A DNA stretch of 64,000 bases from Lethocerus indicus (GCA_019843655.1 JACDQD010000001.1:42228230-42292229); one strand, 5' to 3'. Positions 49,549 through 61,500 are shown, numbered from the stretch's first letter. Made by a program: numbers and translations. Notes: a model not told the origin generated them from the letters alone.

Positions 49549-51530
49549 GTTGGTCCAATGGCATTGGGGTTTATTATTATTAAGAAATTATTTTGATATT
49601 TCTATTTCGAAATAGGCTATTGATCATTCAGCCCAGCCGAAATAAAATGGGGCATCCCGACCACTTAATTGGGCGTTGAGCGAAAACAACGGGGACGTCC
49701 AATGAACTGAGAAACCGAAACACGGTTTTCTAAATGGCAATTTCCCCACAGCCGAACGACCCATGTTCCAATAATGGTTGCAGAATAAAGAGATATTTGT
49801 GTTTTCATTTAATTCGGATTTATTTAACTTTGCCGTCGAGTAAATTAATTGGAACAGATATTATTAATACAAGAGTCATGTCCGTGAGGGTTTCGAATAT
49901 CAGTATTGTCGCGAAATTCTGCCTCCACCCGGTTATCCGATCCTACGTAGAATTCCGTCACTTTATTAGTTGGGCACTCGATTAAACATCCCGTCTCCAT
50001 TGTCACTTCACTATTACATAGTCGTTTGCATCTGTATCGAATCTAGAACATTATAGTTTTAAGTTAGTTGGTATCTAAAGGACTGCATCAAAGTGCAATC
50101 ACGCCCAGAGCCTTCTCTCTTACGGCCAGCAGTTATTTAGCATATATTTTTTATTTCACCGAGTAATTGTTTATTTTTTAAAATATATATTTCAATGATC
50201 ACATTACAAGAAGAAGGTAATTTCAAAGCCCCGAACTTTGAAAAATATTAAAACAATTAAATTTTAATGCATTTAAATAATATATCATATTTACATTAAA
50301 ACAACACAACCGTAATTGGCAGAGTAATTTCTTTCCAGACCCCTGCAGGTCTGAAAATTCTCCAGTTTCATTTTCCCGGGATCCGAGGCCGAGAAATCGG
50401 ATTTTCGGAAGGACATAAAGAATTGTAAAATGGGTTGAAATTCGCGAAAAATAAGTCCAGTTTTAAGCTCCAGCCAAGTGAGAACGTTGAGCGTTTTCCC
50501 GGCTGAGCACTTATTTTCACTTTCTTCCTTCTTGCCGCTTCATCGCCCTCTATTAGCCCCACGATTACCACCACCCTGCCAACTTAACAGGTTCCTACCG
50601 ATCCGACTTTATGCTTTATTTGGTGAAAAGAAAATTAATTATAGGCAACGAAATTATTCTCAGAATAGGCCAATTTTTGTTAAGATCCTTCCAAATTATA
50701 GTGTATCATCGCGGATTGGTTTAATAATTGTTGTCCCATTAATTACTTCAAATACCTGAAATGAAGTCTATCCATCAATCTAGCAGACTACAGAAAAGCG
50801 TATTTCGTATTACAACACTTCACCTTTCAGAATGAACCGCTAAATATCGTACTTGATTTTTCAGCCCGATTCAAAACCAAATTTGGCGACTTCAGATGTG
50901 AAGATGCCAGTTAAAAATCGAAATTTAATTTTAAATTGTTTTTTAAATTTTGGACTATTAGTTTAAATATTCCGCCTCCAATAACGATATATAAAGTTAA
51001 TTCGCCTTCGAGAATAAATTGATAGACATTAATATCGCATCGTTGGGTGCAAATTTTCTCAATTTTTGATTATTTTCGTTTAAGCAAATCACCGGATGCC
51101 GCTCGGAAATTGTTCCTTCGATAAGTACAATTACCCTAATTTCAAGCTAAGTCGGAATATTTCCAAGAATATTTACCATTTTTTTAATATGAATTTCCAA
51201 GTCGAGGGGCGCTGGCCGAACGGAAATCGGATCGATAAATTCATTAAATAAATTAGCGTCAACACTATTAATTCTCAACCGAATTAGAGTATTATTTTTT
51301 AATTAAGTATATAAATAGAATATAGATTTCCCTATAAGTAGTAGTATTAACGGTAGTATCGTTAAGGTATTCAGAACTGGTGGCCAGTCGCTGAGAACAA
51401 ATGCGGTCGCTGTCCAGGATCACCTTCATTACGCTTATATTATGTGTCTACGGCTTACGGACAGAATTCGGCCGGCACCCTAGTTACTTAAATAATCGGT
51501 AGAAAAAAGTACAAATTTACAACATTCAAA
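49221..51530. other. Intergenic spacer between convergent genes A and B
   Basis: About 2.3 kb of AT-rich sequence without a supportable exon. It includes a (TA)n tract at 49507-49545. Confidence 0.5.
49507..49545. repeat. (TA)n microsatellite
   Basis: About 19 TA repeats, 350 bp downstream of gene A. Confidence 0.98.
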
Positions 51531-51625
51531 CGTTTTATTGATTTCCCGAATATAAAGTACAATAAAGATTCGTAATAGTTTCCACAGAAAGGGGACAAGC
51601 GGGAATGTTAACTGTCGACGGTAAA

Positions 51626-51631
51626 TTTATT
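51626..51631 (-). terminator. Polyadenylation signal AATAAA for gene B
   Basis: 72 bp after the gene B stop on the minus strand. A second AATAAA occurs at 51534-51539. Confidence 0.65.
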
Positions 51632-51702
51632 CAAAGGGTAAAATAAAATACGATTACACTTAGAGGATATAACAATATCTGTGGGGCGGCGGGGGCCTAT
51701 AA

Positions 51703-52382
51703 TCAATGTTTTCCGTGTCCGGAGCTGAAACCGTATTTCTTGCCGTCCTTGTGCCCTCCCTTCTTTCCGTAGTCCTCCTTATGGGAATGATGTTCCTCGT
51801 GGCCGTGATGTCCCTTGTGGCCCTTGTGCTCGTCGACATAGTGTCCCTTATCGTGGTGGCCCTTATGTCCCTTGTGGTCGTCATGGTATCCCGACTTGTG
51901 GTGGCCGCCCTTCTTGTGATGGCCCTCCTTGCTGGCGTGCGATCCGTGGTAATCCCCGTGTTTGCTATGGTGTCCCCCCTTGTGGAAGTCGTCGTAGAAT
52001 TTGTGTTCCTTGTGGAATTCATCCTTGTGGAATTTATTGTGGTATCCTTTCGTTTTTTGTCCCTTCTTGTGGCCTCCTTTCTTGCCGAACTTGGCCGCCT
52101 TGTGCCCCTTCTCCCCCTTGTGGTGGGAGCCGTACTTTCCCGCCTCGTCGTGATGCTTCTTCTTATGGCCGCCGTGCTCCGAATAGAATCCGGCGTGGTG
52201 TTCCTTGCCCTGCTTGCCGTGGTCGCCCTTGTCGAACTCGTGCTTGCTCGAGTATCCCTTGTCCGCCTTGTGGCCTCCGCTCTCCGAGTGGCCGGCGTGG
52301 TGCTCCTCGCCTCCTCCCTTCTCGAAACCGTGCTCATGGTGGTGCGAACCGGCTACCGCCAAGTCCTCCCCCTCCCCCACTC
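51703..52382 (-). CDS. Gene B exon 2 (His/Lys/Gly-rich body)
   Basis: Acceptor ATTGTTTCAG just upstream; GA completes the Gly codon from exon 1, followed by VGEGEDLAVAGSHHHEHG. Intron length is 512 bp. The open frame extends 13 bases beyond the acceptor to an ATG, which would give a protein without signal peptide; the spliced form is preferred. Stop TGA at 51705-51703. Confidence 0.88.
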
Positions 52383-53009
52383 CTGAAACAATCACTCCCC
52401 GTTATAGCACCCCTATCGTAGCCGCCGCTTCCTCTTCAACCGACCACTTACTTAGTTTACCTCTTTAAATGGTCACTCGGGATAACGCTAAAACCGACGT
52501 AGCGGCAACGCTTTCCGCTCACGAAAATCGAGCCGGTTCACCCGCCGACATCGAAATTAATAATTACTCCTTACCGCCGTTAGAGATTAGGAAGTTAAGG
52601 ACTCTCGCATACGATCTTTTACGGGTCCGAGTAAATAAATGCGAAGTAGTTTTTCGATCGGATCCCGTATATCGAACTCAACGGTCGCAAGCCGACTCGA
52701 GAGTGGCCGTTTAGCGCACGATGTCCAATATCGGTATTACATCGCGCCCGGGCCGTCGGTGTACTCTCGAGTAGTTTTACACTACGACGGCTCCCGAATT
52801 TGAAAATGTAGAAGTACGTTCGGGTGTGAAAAAAGGCGTCTATCGTTAAAAAGGGAAGATTCGAATAGATGGTTGTGTTGGGAAAATGTCTGACCTGGGG
52901 ATGGTATATCCTGGAGGTGGGTCTCATCGCGGGGGCGGAGTTGGCGTGCGGAGGCGGAGGCGGCGGCGGCCGCCACCAGAAGGCAGGCTACGATCCTTGG
53001 CCAGAACAT
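51703..53009 (-). CDS. Gene B: secreted histidine/lysine/glycine-rich protein (2 exons, 264 aa)
   Basis: Exons on the minus strand: 53009-52895 and 52382-51703; 115 + 680 bases make one 795-base frame. Residues 1-22 are a signal peptide (MFWPRIVACLLVAAAAASASA). The mature protein is low-complexity; by hand count about 50 of the roughly 225 exon 2 residues are His, with Lys and Gly also very frequent. Residues 142-184 hold the best-conserved core: GHKKGQKTKGYH, HKDEFHKEHKFYDD and GGHHSKHGDYH, repeated almost exactly in gene A. NCBI-style names for such insect proteins are usually 'histidine-rich glycoprotein-like', which reflects composition only. A secreted, metal-binding or cuticle/secretion structural role is plausible but unproven. 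No cysteines in the mature protein. Confidence 0.88.
52895..53009 (-). CDS. Gene B exon 1 (signal peptide)
   Basis: 38 codons plus one base. Ends CCCCAG|GTCAGA, phase 1 within a Gly codon. The only Met is the initiator, so the start is not ambiguous. Confidence 0.85.
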
Positions 53010-53015
53010 GACTGA
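53010..53015 (-). promoter_or_regulatory. Initiator (Inr) of gene B
   Basis: TCAGTC on the minus strand, a perfect match to the arthropod Inr TCA(G/T)T(C/T), 33 bp from the first base of the TATA box. The A at 53013 would be +1, which leaves only four bases before the ATG. Confidence 0.65.
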
Positions 53016-53038
53016 GCTCTAGATCCGACCGCCCGTAG

Positions 53039-53046
53039 TATTTATA
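53039..53046 (-). promoter_or_regulatory. TATA box of gene B
   Basis: TATAAATA on the minus strand at the canonical distance from the Inr. Confidence 0.75.
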
Positions 53047-53049
53047 ACG

Positions 53050-53524
53050 CATCCCGTCCCCCGATGGCACACAACTCGGTTCAGTTGGTTGTCACGCTTT
53101 CCCGGTCACCGCGCGGTAATGCCCGTTATGCCAACGCCCCCCGGTACCCCCTCACACACGTATAGACACAATACGGAATGCGTACCTAGTCCAAAATTAT
53201 TTTCAATTACTTTTTACGGTTTTTTAGACGCCTCGAAAACAAAATTTGGGGAAAAACGTGTCTCCATATTTAGGGTTAGATATTACGGAATAGCACACAT
53301 ACCTGATCTCCCGGCCGGGATAATCTTGCTAATTGTTCTTCCTTCGAGGTTGGCCACGATTATGATCGATAAATATCCGAAAATATGAGAATATACACAG
53401 TCCAAAAGTAGATAGTAGAACTTGAAACACCAACCTGTAATCGTTTGCAACTTATTATTTCATTTTTAAGGTAACCAGTTATGCTTGTTATTTTTATTTA
53501 TAAATAATAAGCAATGCAAGGTCA

Positions 53525-53576
<52 letters not shown>

Positions 53577-54663
53577 TTTTTATTTCCAAGTCTTTAAAAC
53601 GAGCGTTAGGGGAGATATAAACTTAGGCTTAAATTATCTTTCAAATAAATATAACTATCCAATTTTATTCATCCATTATCTTTTTTAACTATTACTTTTG
53701 CCTAAAAGAATGTAGTAACACCGCAACCTTCGACAGTCAAAACGCGATAATACAAAAGTTTCGACAAACCACAGTCGAATGCCGAAATACTGGCAGTGGG
53801 CAGAAACCGATAGTAAGCTCTTAAGCACAAGTTCGCTTTTAATAACCTGCTCAGAGACACTTATAGAGTGGAGCAATGGGCATTAAATGTTTCCAAGCAC
53901 CAGCTTAGACTGTATCAGAATAAATTTCCGTTCACTGTATCCGACATACTACTATTTATTATTCACGCAAAGAAAAAGTGCTTCATTTAGTGAAATATGA
54001 GTTGTAAGCATAATATCTAATGAGTAAACATGAATTACTGATTCCCACTCCTTGTTGAAAACTGGATAAGGAATAATTCCGAAAATAATTCCGAATTCAG
54101 AGCTAATAGAGGGTCTAGAGCGATTCCGCGTAAACCCCTGAAGCGATTTTATAATGTTATATATTCTTAATAACTTAACGAATAGTAAGAATTTAATTAA
54201 TAAAATTAAAATTTATTTTGTTAAAATTTTATGAAATTATAATTTCTTAAAAGCGACAGGCTAATATTGAGGAAGTATGGCTTGGAAGAATGTGCTTAGT
54301 CTACTTAATTCTTTAGTTTATGCTCAGTTATCTTTTAAATGTAGTACTGTCTGTATCGCGTTTAGACAATTATTGTTCTTAAACGTTTGTTTCCCGTAAT
54401 GTCGACATTGAGTTGGTTTCTTTCCCGTGTAGGGCCCAATAGCGGAAAATGGTTGTTTAATTAATAAATAAGACATCCATCGGTTTGAAAAATAAAACGC
54501 TGCATAACTATTAGAATACCTTACCGTTCGATAATTATAATTATTGAGGCAATTATAATATTATAGTAACCATGATTATCATGTGAAACCATTCTACAAT
54601 GATGTTTATCGCTGTACTCTATATTTTGTAATGTTCAACTTAACATAGACAAAATAAAGAAAT
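53050..54663. other. Non-coding region upstream of gene B
   Basis: No gene supported; includes a (TA)n tract at 53528-53574. The first 100-150 bp would be the proximal promoter of gene B. Confidence 0.5.
53528..53574. repeat. (TA)n microsatellite
   Basis: About 23 TA repeats. Confidence 0.98.
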
Positions 54664-55050
54664 ACCGTAGATTTCGTATATTTCTGTCTCCCCTCGCTGG
54701 TTTGGTCTGTTACTAGACCGGTTTTGGTTGTTCGCCATCTTCAATAGCGGTGTTAGTCACTTTGGCACTTTGGATGTTTTTTGGGCATCCTCTCTGCACT
54801 GTCACTGTCACTTGTACTGTGGTGTACTATTAGGTTCTGACTTCCAAATATATGACAGGAAACCGATCTGGTATTGTGTATTCACGATCATAAAAGTTTT
54901 TCTGTTGATCCAAAATGTATTGAAAAAAGTTTATTTTTACTAATCTAGTTAATCGGTGCAAGTGCACCCAACGAACTTTAGTTAAGTACATTGCCGCACC
55001 ACCCTCAGGGGGCGTTAGTTTATTGGTGCAAGTGCACCCGAACATGGGGA
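54664..55050 (-). mobile_element. Hammerhead-family copy with subrepeats (left arm of an inverted pair)
   Basis: On the minus strand: about two 70-bp subrepeats with the GGTGCA-AG-TGCACC palindrome, the unique block with CAGATCGGTTTCCTGTCATA, ACAAGTGACAG, CCAAAAAACATCCAAAGTGC, the ribozyme region (54712-54748) and the tail. In the ribozyme C3 is U and G12 is A, both of which should abolish cleavage, while the GCTA/TAG side of stem I is largely kept. Confidence 0.7.
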
Positions 55051-55152
55051 TTTTTAAGAACAAACAAAGCAATATAATAAACGAAAACATAAATTTTATG
55101 AGTGGTTCGCCCCGCTAGTATTACTAAATAACCTCACCCGCCACCCGCCCCT

Positions 55153-55352
55153 CTTTGATCGATAAGCCAACAAAAACGTAAGTACAAGTGACAGTGCAGT
55201 GAGGATGCTCAAAAAACATCCAAAGTGCCAAAAGTGACTAACACCGCTACTGAAGATGGCGAGCGGCCGAAACCGGTTTAGCAAAAGACCAACATGAAAC
55301 AGGAAATCTACGGTATTCTAACCCATCGCAGACCATAAAACATGTATTCTAA
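55153..55352 (+). mobile_element. Hammerhead-family copy (right arm of an inverted pair)
   Basis: Starts with TTTGATCGATAAGCCAACAA, matching the copy at 41.71 kb, then ACAAGTGACAG, CAAAAAACATCCAAAGTGCC, the ribozyme core and the tail CTACGGTATTCTAACCC / TCGCAGACCATAAAACA. It lies head-to-head with the copy at 54664-55050, tails outward. Confidence 0.7.
55246..55282 (+). ncRNA. Hammerhead-ribozyme-like motif, best-preserved copy
   Basis: GCTA, CTGAAGA, U, hairpin GGC-GAGCG-GCC, GAAA, CCGGU, U17, UAGC. Stem I pairs four of four (GCTA/TAGC), stem II three pairs with one bulged U, stem III is the self-complementary ACCGGU. All catalytic-core residues are present; position 17 is U, which is allowed but less favourable than C. 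Confidence 0.5.
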
Positions 55353-57820
55353 ACTAATAAAGAAATACCTCCCCGAACAATTGTAAATCTTATTTTTTCC
55401 ATTATTCTCTATCATTTTCCCCTTACTTCTGAGTCTTGACCGATGACCAACGAACTGGGTTCAGAATGAGCCACTTCAGGAATTTCGCCCTTGATAGAAC
55501 GCCCCGCTACCAACTTATTATCTAAGAAAAAACGTTTAAATTTGCAGGCTTCAGAAATAAACCTCGGCACGCCAACACGATAAGTTGAACACCCTTTAAT
55601 TTAGTAAGCTTTACACGTCAGGAGCTCGTCGGGCGAGGTGTTTTCCCCCGCTTACTTATATTCCCAATTTATAGTACTTAATTTCCAGAAGCATCCAATC
55701 TCGTAACTAATTTCCACTGTACTCCAGGAGAAAATCCAATCTGTCAAAACAAATTATATAGAAATACAATCATTTTTTACCCAACAATAATTTCACCTCA
55801 GTAGAATTTCATTAGTCTTGGATATTACCACTAAGCAAGGTAGGCATAACGCCTAATCCAAATTCCGATCCTAAATAAAAATTCCGAAAAAAAAGAAAAA
55901 CAATATACGACTAAATATAATCAGTTTGCTCCGGGTGTAATTCATTTGACTTCCGACGACGGTGAGAAGCGGTCACAAATGGGCGAATGAGGGACAATTT
56001 TAATTTGTTCATTCCGTTAAAAGATTAAATGATTCATTAACTGTAAGCATCTAATGTCAACTGTAAGTTTTGCAATCGAAATTCCCTTAGAATTTTTAAC
56101 GCAGCCTGACAACCCGAGTCTAGACTGTCCCTTGCATTAATACCTCGTGGACGCCCTAATCCCGCGGTGGCTTTAATAGACCTCTTAGCTTCGGGAGTCG
56201 AAGAGGACCCTCTGTCGGCTCTCCATTAGGGCAATTATAAAATACGTAGGCGGTCCCGGGCGAGGCTAATTTCTCCTGTGGCGGCGCTCAAAATATGAAA
56301 GTCGGAACATTTAGGGAGGGGGTAGGCCCGGGGCGTAATAAGGTAAAGGGCGGCGGGGGGGGCCTGCGGCGCCATTCATACAAGATGCATTAGAGAAGAG
56401 GACGGCATGTAGGATCCCGGCATTAGCGCCCGCCATTATGCATTAAACATAAGCCCTAAGCTCCGCTCCGACCCCTAGCGCCGCTCACAGTCACCCGAAT
56501 AAATAACCCGGGCGCCGGGTCCGCCTTTTCCCTCTTTGTTCCCTTTAACTCGGAATTACATAACCGGTTATTCCATACTTAGCTCGATTACAGCTCCGGC
56601 TGAACCTCGACACCGAAGACGGAAGGAGGTAGTATAGCGAGTGAAGAGACTAAAGGACCTTTCTCGAGGGCTCATATTGCGCAGTTTAACTTATAACTTC
56701 AATCCGCGTTCCGGCGTCATAATTATAAAATTATCTTGTAAGAAACCCGACGAATAAGGGTAGTTTCCCGAACACAGGTAAAATTCCGTAATAGCGGGTG
56801 CTCAACCCCTGCTAACCGAGGTTCTGCCCCGAGTATTACTTCGTCCCATCGGAAGTTATTAATTTCGCTTTAATAACGGGCTTTAAAAACCCTTCGAATG
56901 AAACCTGCTCGGGTAGTTTCCAAACAGAGGAAAAGCGTGGGGAGGTTCTTACCGCAGTAGAGTACTCGATCTTACCGGAAGTAATAATTGTAAGAAACCT
57001 GTCTGGTAGTCTGCAGATAAAAAAATCTACATTTTAATCAATTTACTTAAGTTGAATTTATCGCGAGAGACCCGTTAACTCAATTCCACTCGATAGAATT
57101 CAGTTCGGTAGTTTGTTTCTTAACTGCAGTTATAAAACCGCTCGACAAGAGCGGTGAGATGCCCGTAAATATTGAGAGTAAGTCTTCCGGAAGAGCGATA
57201 ATTGTGCGCGATTTGCGACCGTCGATTCCAATACAAAAGCCTACATTACGAGAGAAGTCATAGATAAGGGGAAAATATTTATAGAAATAAAGGAAGGAAA
57301 GAAGGAAGTTCAAATTATAATGAATCGTCTTATTTGTATCGACTTGCACGCGACATTTCAGAGATATAGAACTTGGCAGTACCACATACATTTTTGAAAG
57401 GAGTATATAAAACATATATAGAAGTATATAATACTAATAGAAGCGTATAAAAACAGGAGGATTATTGTCGGTCTTCCTCGATTCGGCAGTTCTACCCGAA
57501 ATGACCCCATTCGGAGACTGGATTGTGGCGAGCGCTCTTTAAACACTCTATGTTATTGGGCTTTTGTTCCCGTCGAAATTTTTTTTTCTTAAAAACGCGA
57601 CACGGTTATTTTCTACTGAAAATTGGGCACAATTGAACCGAATTAGTCAGACTAGAGTGTTGTCCGAATTCAAAGGGAGTGTAACGAGTCCGGCGGTTTC
57701 TTCCGCCGTCGGTATCGGGGGCTTTAAATTGCCATGGCTAACGTGCCCATTGACTGGAGCCATGTCGCACGCTAAGTTCTGCTCCGAATCAATGAACAAT
57801 GGCCCAATGAATATGCGTTA

Positions 57821-57822
<2 letters not shown>
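55353..57822. other. Non-coding intergenic region
   Basis: No supportable gene. A GC-rich island at about 56.1-56.6 kb has G runs and CpGs. Open frames here are short and lack any recognisable pattern. Confidence 0.45.

Positions 57823-57871
<49 letters not shown>
57823..57871. repeat. (TA)n microsatellite
   Basis: About 24 TA repeats; the mariner-type MITE is inserted at its right end. Confidence 0.98.
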
Positions 57872-57875
<4 letters not shown>

Positions 57876-57883
57876 CATATGTA

Positions 57884-58549
57884 TACAGAGGGGTACAAAA
57901 AAATGTATCCACTGTTTAACAGTCCATAACTTGCAAACTAATTGACGGAGTTGTCTCATTTTTGGTGAAAGTGTAGCTTAAAGTCCAACTTAATGATTTC
58001 ACTGTAAGTGTTCGAAATGTTCACCATTAACATCCACACACAAACGATGCCGCCGAACTCCAACAGGAACTACTGACTGCATCGTCGTGTTCAGTTAGAT
58101 ATTTTCACATGAATATGTACGATGGATTCTCGAAGTTCATCCAATGTGCGTGGCTTTTGTCGATAAACGACGTCCTTTAGTGTTCCCCCCCACAGGTAAA
58201 AGTCCAGAGGAGTTAAGTCATTTGTCTCGAATGCGACGAATCGTTAAACGCGTCGATGGCTCTGTTTGATACTCATTTCGCCATTGCCGTCGAACCTCAT
58301 TAATGATTTCGTACTTAGAATACCACTTCAAAACTGACTTCCTTTCATCGAATGTAAGCCTTGCGCCAGCCACGTTTACTCGAGTAACAAGGTACAACTG
58401 ACAACAAAACACTGACTATCCGGCGACTGTCATCTGACAAAACAAAACGACACAAACTATAACACTACCAAAAATGAGACAACTCCGTCAATTAGTTTGC
58501 AAGTTATGGACTTTTAAACAGTGGATACATTTTTTTGGACCACTCTGTA
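57884..58549 (-). mobile_element. 666-bp Tc1/mariner-superfamily deletion derivative (MITE)
   Basis: Terminal inverted repeats of about 80-85 bp begin TACAGAG and share CAAAAAAATGTATCCACTG, TCCATAACTTGCAAACTAAT and TTGACGGAGTTGTCTCATTT with few mismatches. TA lies just outside each end (57882-57883 and 58550-58551), the superfamily's target duplication. On the minus strand, 58412-58218 encodes the start of a transposase with a helix-turn-helix-like region (FDERKSVLKWY, VRRQWRNEYQTEPSTRLTI, RRIRDK), of the type found in insect mariner-like proteins with a DUF4817-like N-terminus. Immediately after it, in a shifted frame, comes DLTPLDFYLWG, normally near the transposase C-terminus. The catalytic middle has therefore been deleted, and the element is non-autonomous. 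Confidence 0.88.
58218..58412 (-). pseudogene. Truncated mariner-type transposase remnant
   Basis: 64 codons of the N-terminal DNA-binding part, then a stop caused by the shift at the deletion junction. Lacks the DDE/D catalytic domain entirely apart from the short C-terminal DLTPLDFYLWG echo in another frame (about 58185-58222). Confidence 0.75.
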
Positions 58550-58551
58550 TA

Positions 58552-61500
58552 CATATATAACTAATGACAGAAAACCTCGGCGTTAGCTAAAATCCTAATA
58601 TTTTTCCATTTTTCTAAAAATTTTTTTCTAATTCGAATTGCCAAATTGATAAGGTGATAAAACTGAAAACAAAAAATTCTTCAGGGAGCGGTGATATCCT
58701 GAATAAATTAAAGAATGTTTAATTTCCTTAAAAATGTAAGCATTTACGAGTGTAATTATAGAAAAAGAATGATTTAAATAATAATAAATAATATTGCGAA
58801 ATATTATTTATTTATTATAATTATAATTATTTTAAATAAGGTTGTGAAATATTATTAACATCGAAAATCATTTTGAAATATCTTTTAAATTGATAATAAA
58901 GTTGTAAAAATACAGAATAATCATTATTGCAATAGTTAATGTTATTGCTAATTATATTACTATTAAGGCAACAAGAAATTAATAGTGTTAAATTTAACAT
59001 AATTCATTACTTTGTTGTTCTTATTATTTACTAATACACAGCTATATTATCATCACTATTGGGGGTAGTGCAGGCTGCTGCATTGACACGAGTAAGTAAT
59101 CAATAAACCTATATTAAATGTCAGCCTTAAAAATAGTCGGAAAAGAAAGAAAATTTGACCTGAAATTCCGGTACGGAATTTTCCGTGAAACGCACCTCTG
59201 GCTCCGCGCCCCCCCCCTTTCTTCATTCAAATTCAGGCATAAAAAAAACAAGAAAAACGTCAAAAAATAAAACGAAAAGTGACGCATTTAAAAATAGCCA
59301 CTACAGAAAATTACGTCAGTTACACATTCGTAACACGGCACGCCTGACAATTGATTAAAGAAGAGAGGGACAACAACCCGAAAAAAATTCTTTTTCATTA
59401 AAAATACAAACCTTAACCGCGAGAAATGAAACTACCTTGAATAAGGAAATAATAATTATAATAAAATAATCCCTGTCGGGTATGGTCTAACGAGGTTAAT
59501 ATTGCGTGAGGGATAAAAGGTATACAACAGTTAGTTTATTTCGCGAAATTATTACACAGTAAGTAAATTTGCTGGCTCACAGGCCTTTCCATTTTTATAT
59601 ACATAATTCACTACCTAATATATGTACAAGATACAAAAAATTAATACGTTCGACCTAAGAGTTTTTAAAAAACGGCGTCTATTCGTCCAAACAAAGCCGA
59701 ACCGTGACATGTTTTTAATGTAGGCGGTAAATTTTGAAGGGAAATTCGAAAGTAAGCCCCATTATGGCAGTCCCATAAATAATTTCGAACGATATGAGGG
59801 CGGAGAAACTGTGAGAAAATCTTCTCTGCAAACAATAATTACGTTTATACCTCTAAACAGCTACAAGGTACACAGGAAAGAAAATGAACACAGAATATAT
59901 GTTCCGTAATCGGGTACAATGGTTTAATTATTATATTCGTTTAATTAAAAATCTAAATAATTAATAAGAGAGTGAAATAGCATCCCGTCGACTAACCATT
60001 ATTTTAATAATAAACCAAAGTTCTATATTTTTCCCGCAGTCTTAATTTTTAAATATTATACGTTTAATCGGTCGATTTAACCCATTAACTACGCAGACGT
60101 TTGCGTGAGGGGAAACCGGCGATTCACGATTCTCTTTTAGAATTTCGTATAAAGTGTACTCCGAGTAATAATCCCCGAATTTCATTTTTATTTAAACCGC
60201 GACAAAACGAAGAAGCCGGCGGTGGCGATACTAGGGCCGCGCACACGGGTCACAGGAAAACAGAGCCACTATACCGGCTTTAAAAGAATAATTTAAATAA
60301 TAAATACTAATAGAACATTCGTTGTAGCGATATTATATTATAAGCCCACACGAGACGACAAAGGTGTCGAAACCGGGCGGGGACTAATGGGCGAGCGATT
60401 AAGACGGGCGAGCGATTGGGACACTGGTTAACCAAGAGGCAGTCGCAATAGGGAACGGACCCGTGCACACGCTACCGTCCGCAAAAAACCTCCGGCACGC
60501 TCGAATAAATGCCCACTACCCTGTGACCGGCTCCCCCCCCCATAACCAGAGATTAGTCGCGAAATTCGTCGCCACCTTTCAGACGCCGCCCTAACAAAAC
60601 CCGTCTACCGCCAGAAAGGACCGATCGAGCGTTCTTCACCAATTAAAACCCTAGCCGCGTCCCCTCAATACAAGTGTATTTAGTCTAATACTCGTGTACA
60701 AAAAATTTAGAAAGTCCCGTTGGCCCGAATGCAGGTACCAATCAAAACGCGTCCATCGTCAACGACCTACTGTGTATATTCGAAGGGAAATAAATTATTT
60801 GCATTCGGCCCTCAGTCCGCGAGGAAGTTGAGTATATCGCGCCTTTGCGCAAAGAGAACTCCTTTAGAGTTGTAGAATTGTGCCGGGTTTACGAATCGGC
60901 AGACCCGTTTTTGGATATCGCGAGACCGGGTTGAGAAATTGTAGAAACATTGATATTTTTGCGATCGAATATCGAAGAAAATGTTTGTTGGCAACAAAAG
61001 CATTTTTGGCTCGGTAACATTGTTGAATCGACAAACGAAAGATAAATCCGTTTTTTCCGGAATACTGTACTTGTCCTGTTTTACCCGTTTTCACTATTTT
61101 TCAACCACCGTAGACTTTTTAAAATTTGAAAATTTTTCGATTTTTCAAATTTCCTTCATCGAGGATGAATGTTACGAAAATTGACAATTTCGAAGCGCGG
61201 CATTTCAAATAAGAGGATATTCCAAAAATCATGGGTAGAACCCCGAAATCATTAATGAAAATCTTTAATTAATTAAAAGGCCATGGTCAGGAACATTTTT
61301 TCGTACAATTTTTGTGGCTGCAGTTGTAGACCATGTGAAGACGGAACTCTGCTGGCCAGCTGGAGTTGTAAACGGGGAGTTTCGAAAACTTTTAGACACC
61401 AGAAATGGAGGTCATTGGACGGTGGTGCAATTGAGACTTAATTTCGAATATCGTCACTCCTGTGTTCTGTCTCCGCCCATCCGTCTAGTGTTAGGCTAGA

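Noticed and set aside
51660..52386. Hydrophobic 226-codon frame on the plus strand and an Arg/Thr-rich minus frame over gene B
   Set aside because: They are the antisense and shifted readings of His/Lys/Gly codons. The gene B frame has signal peptide, splice phase and paralogue support.
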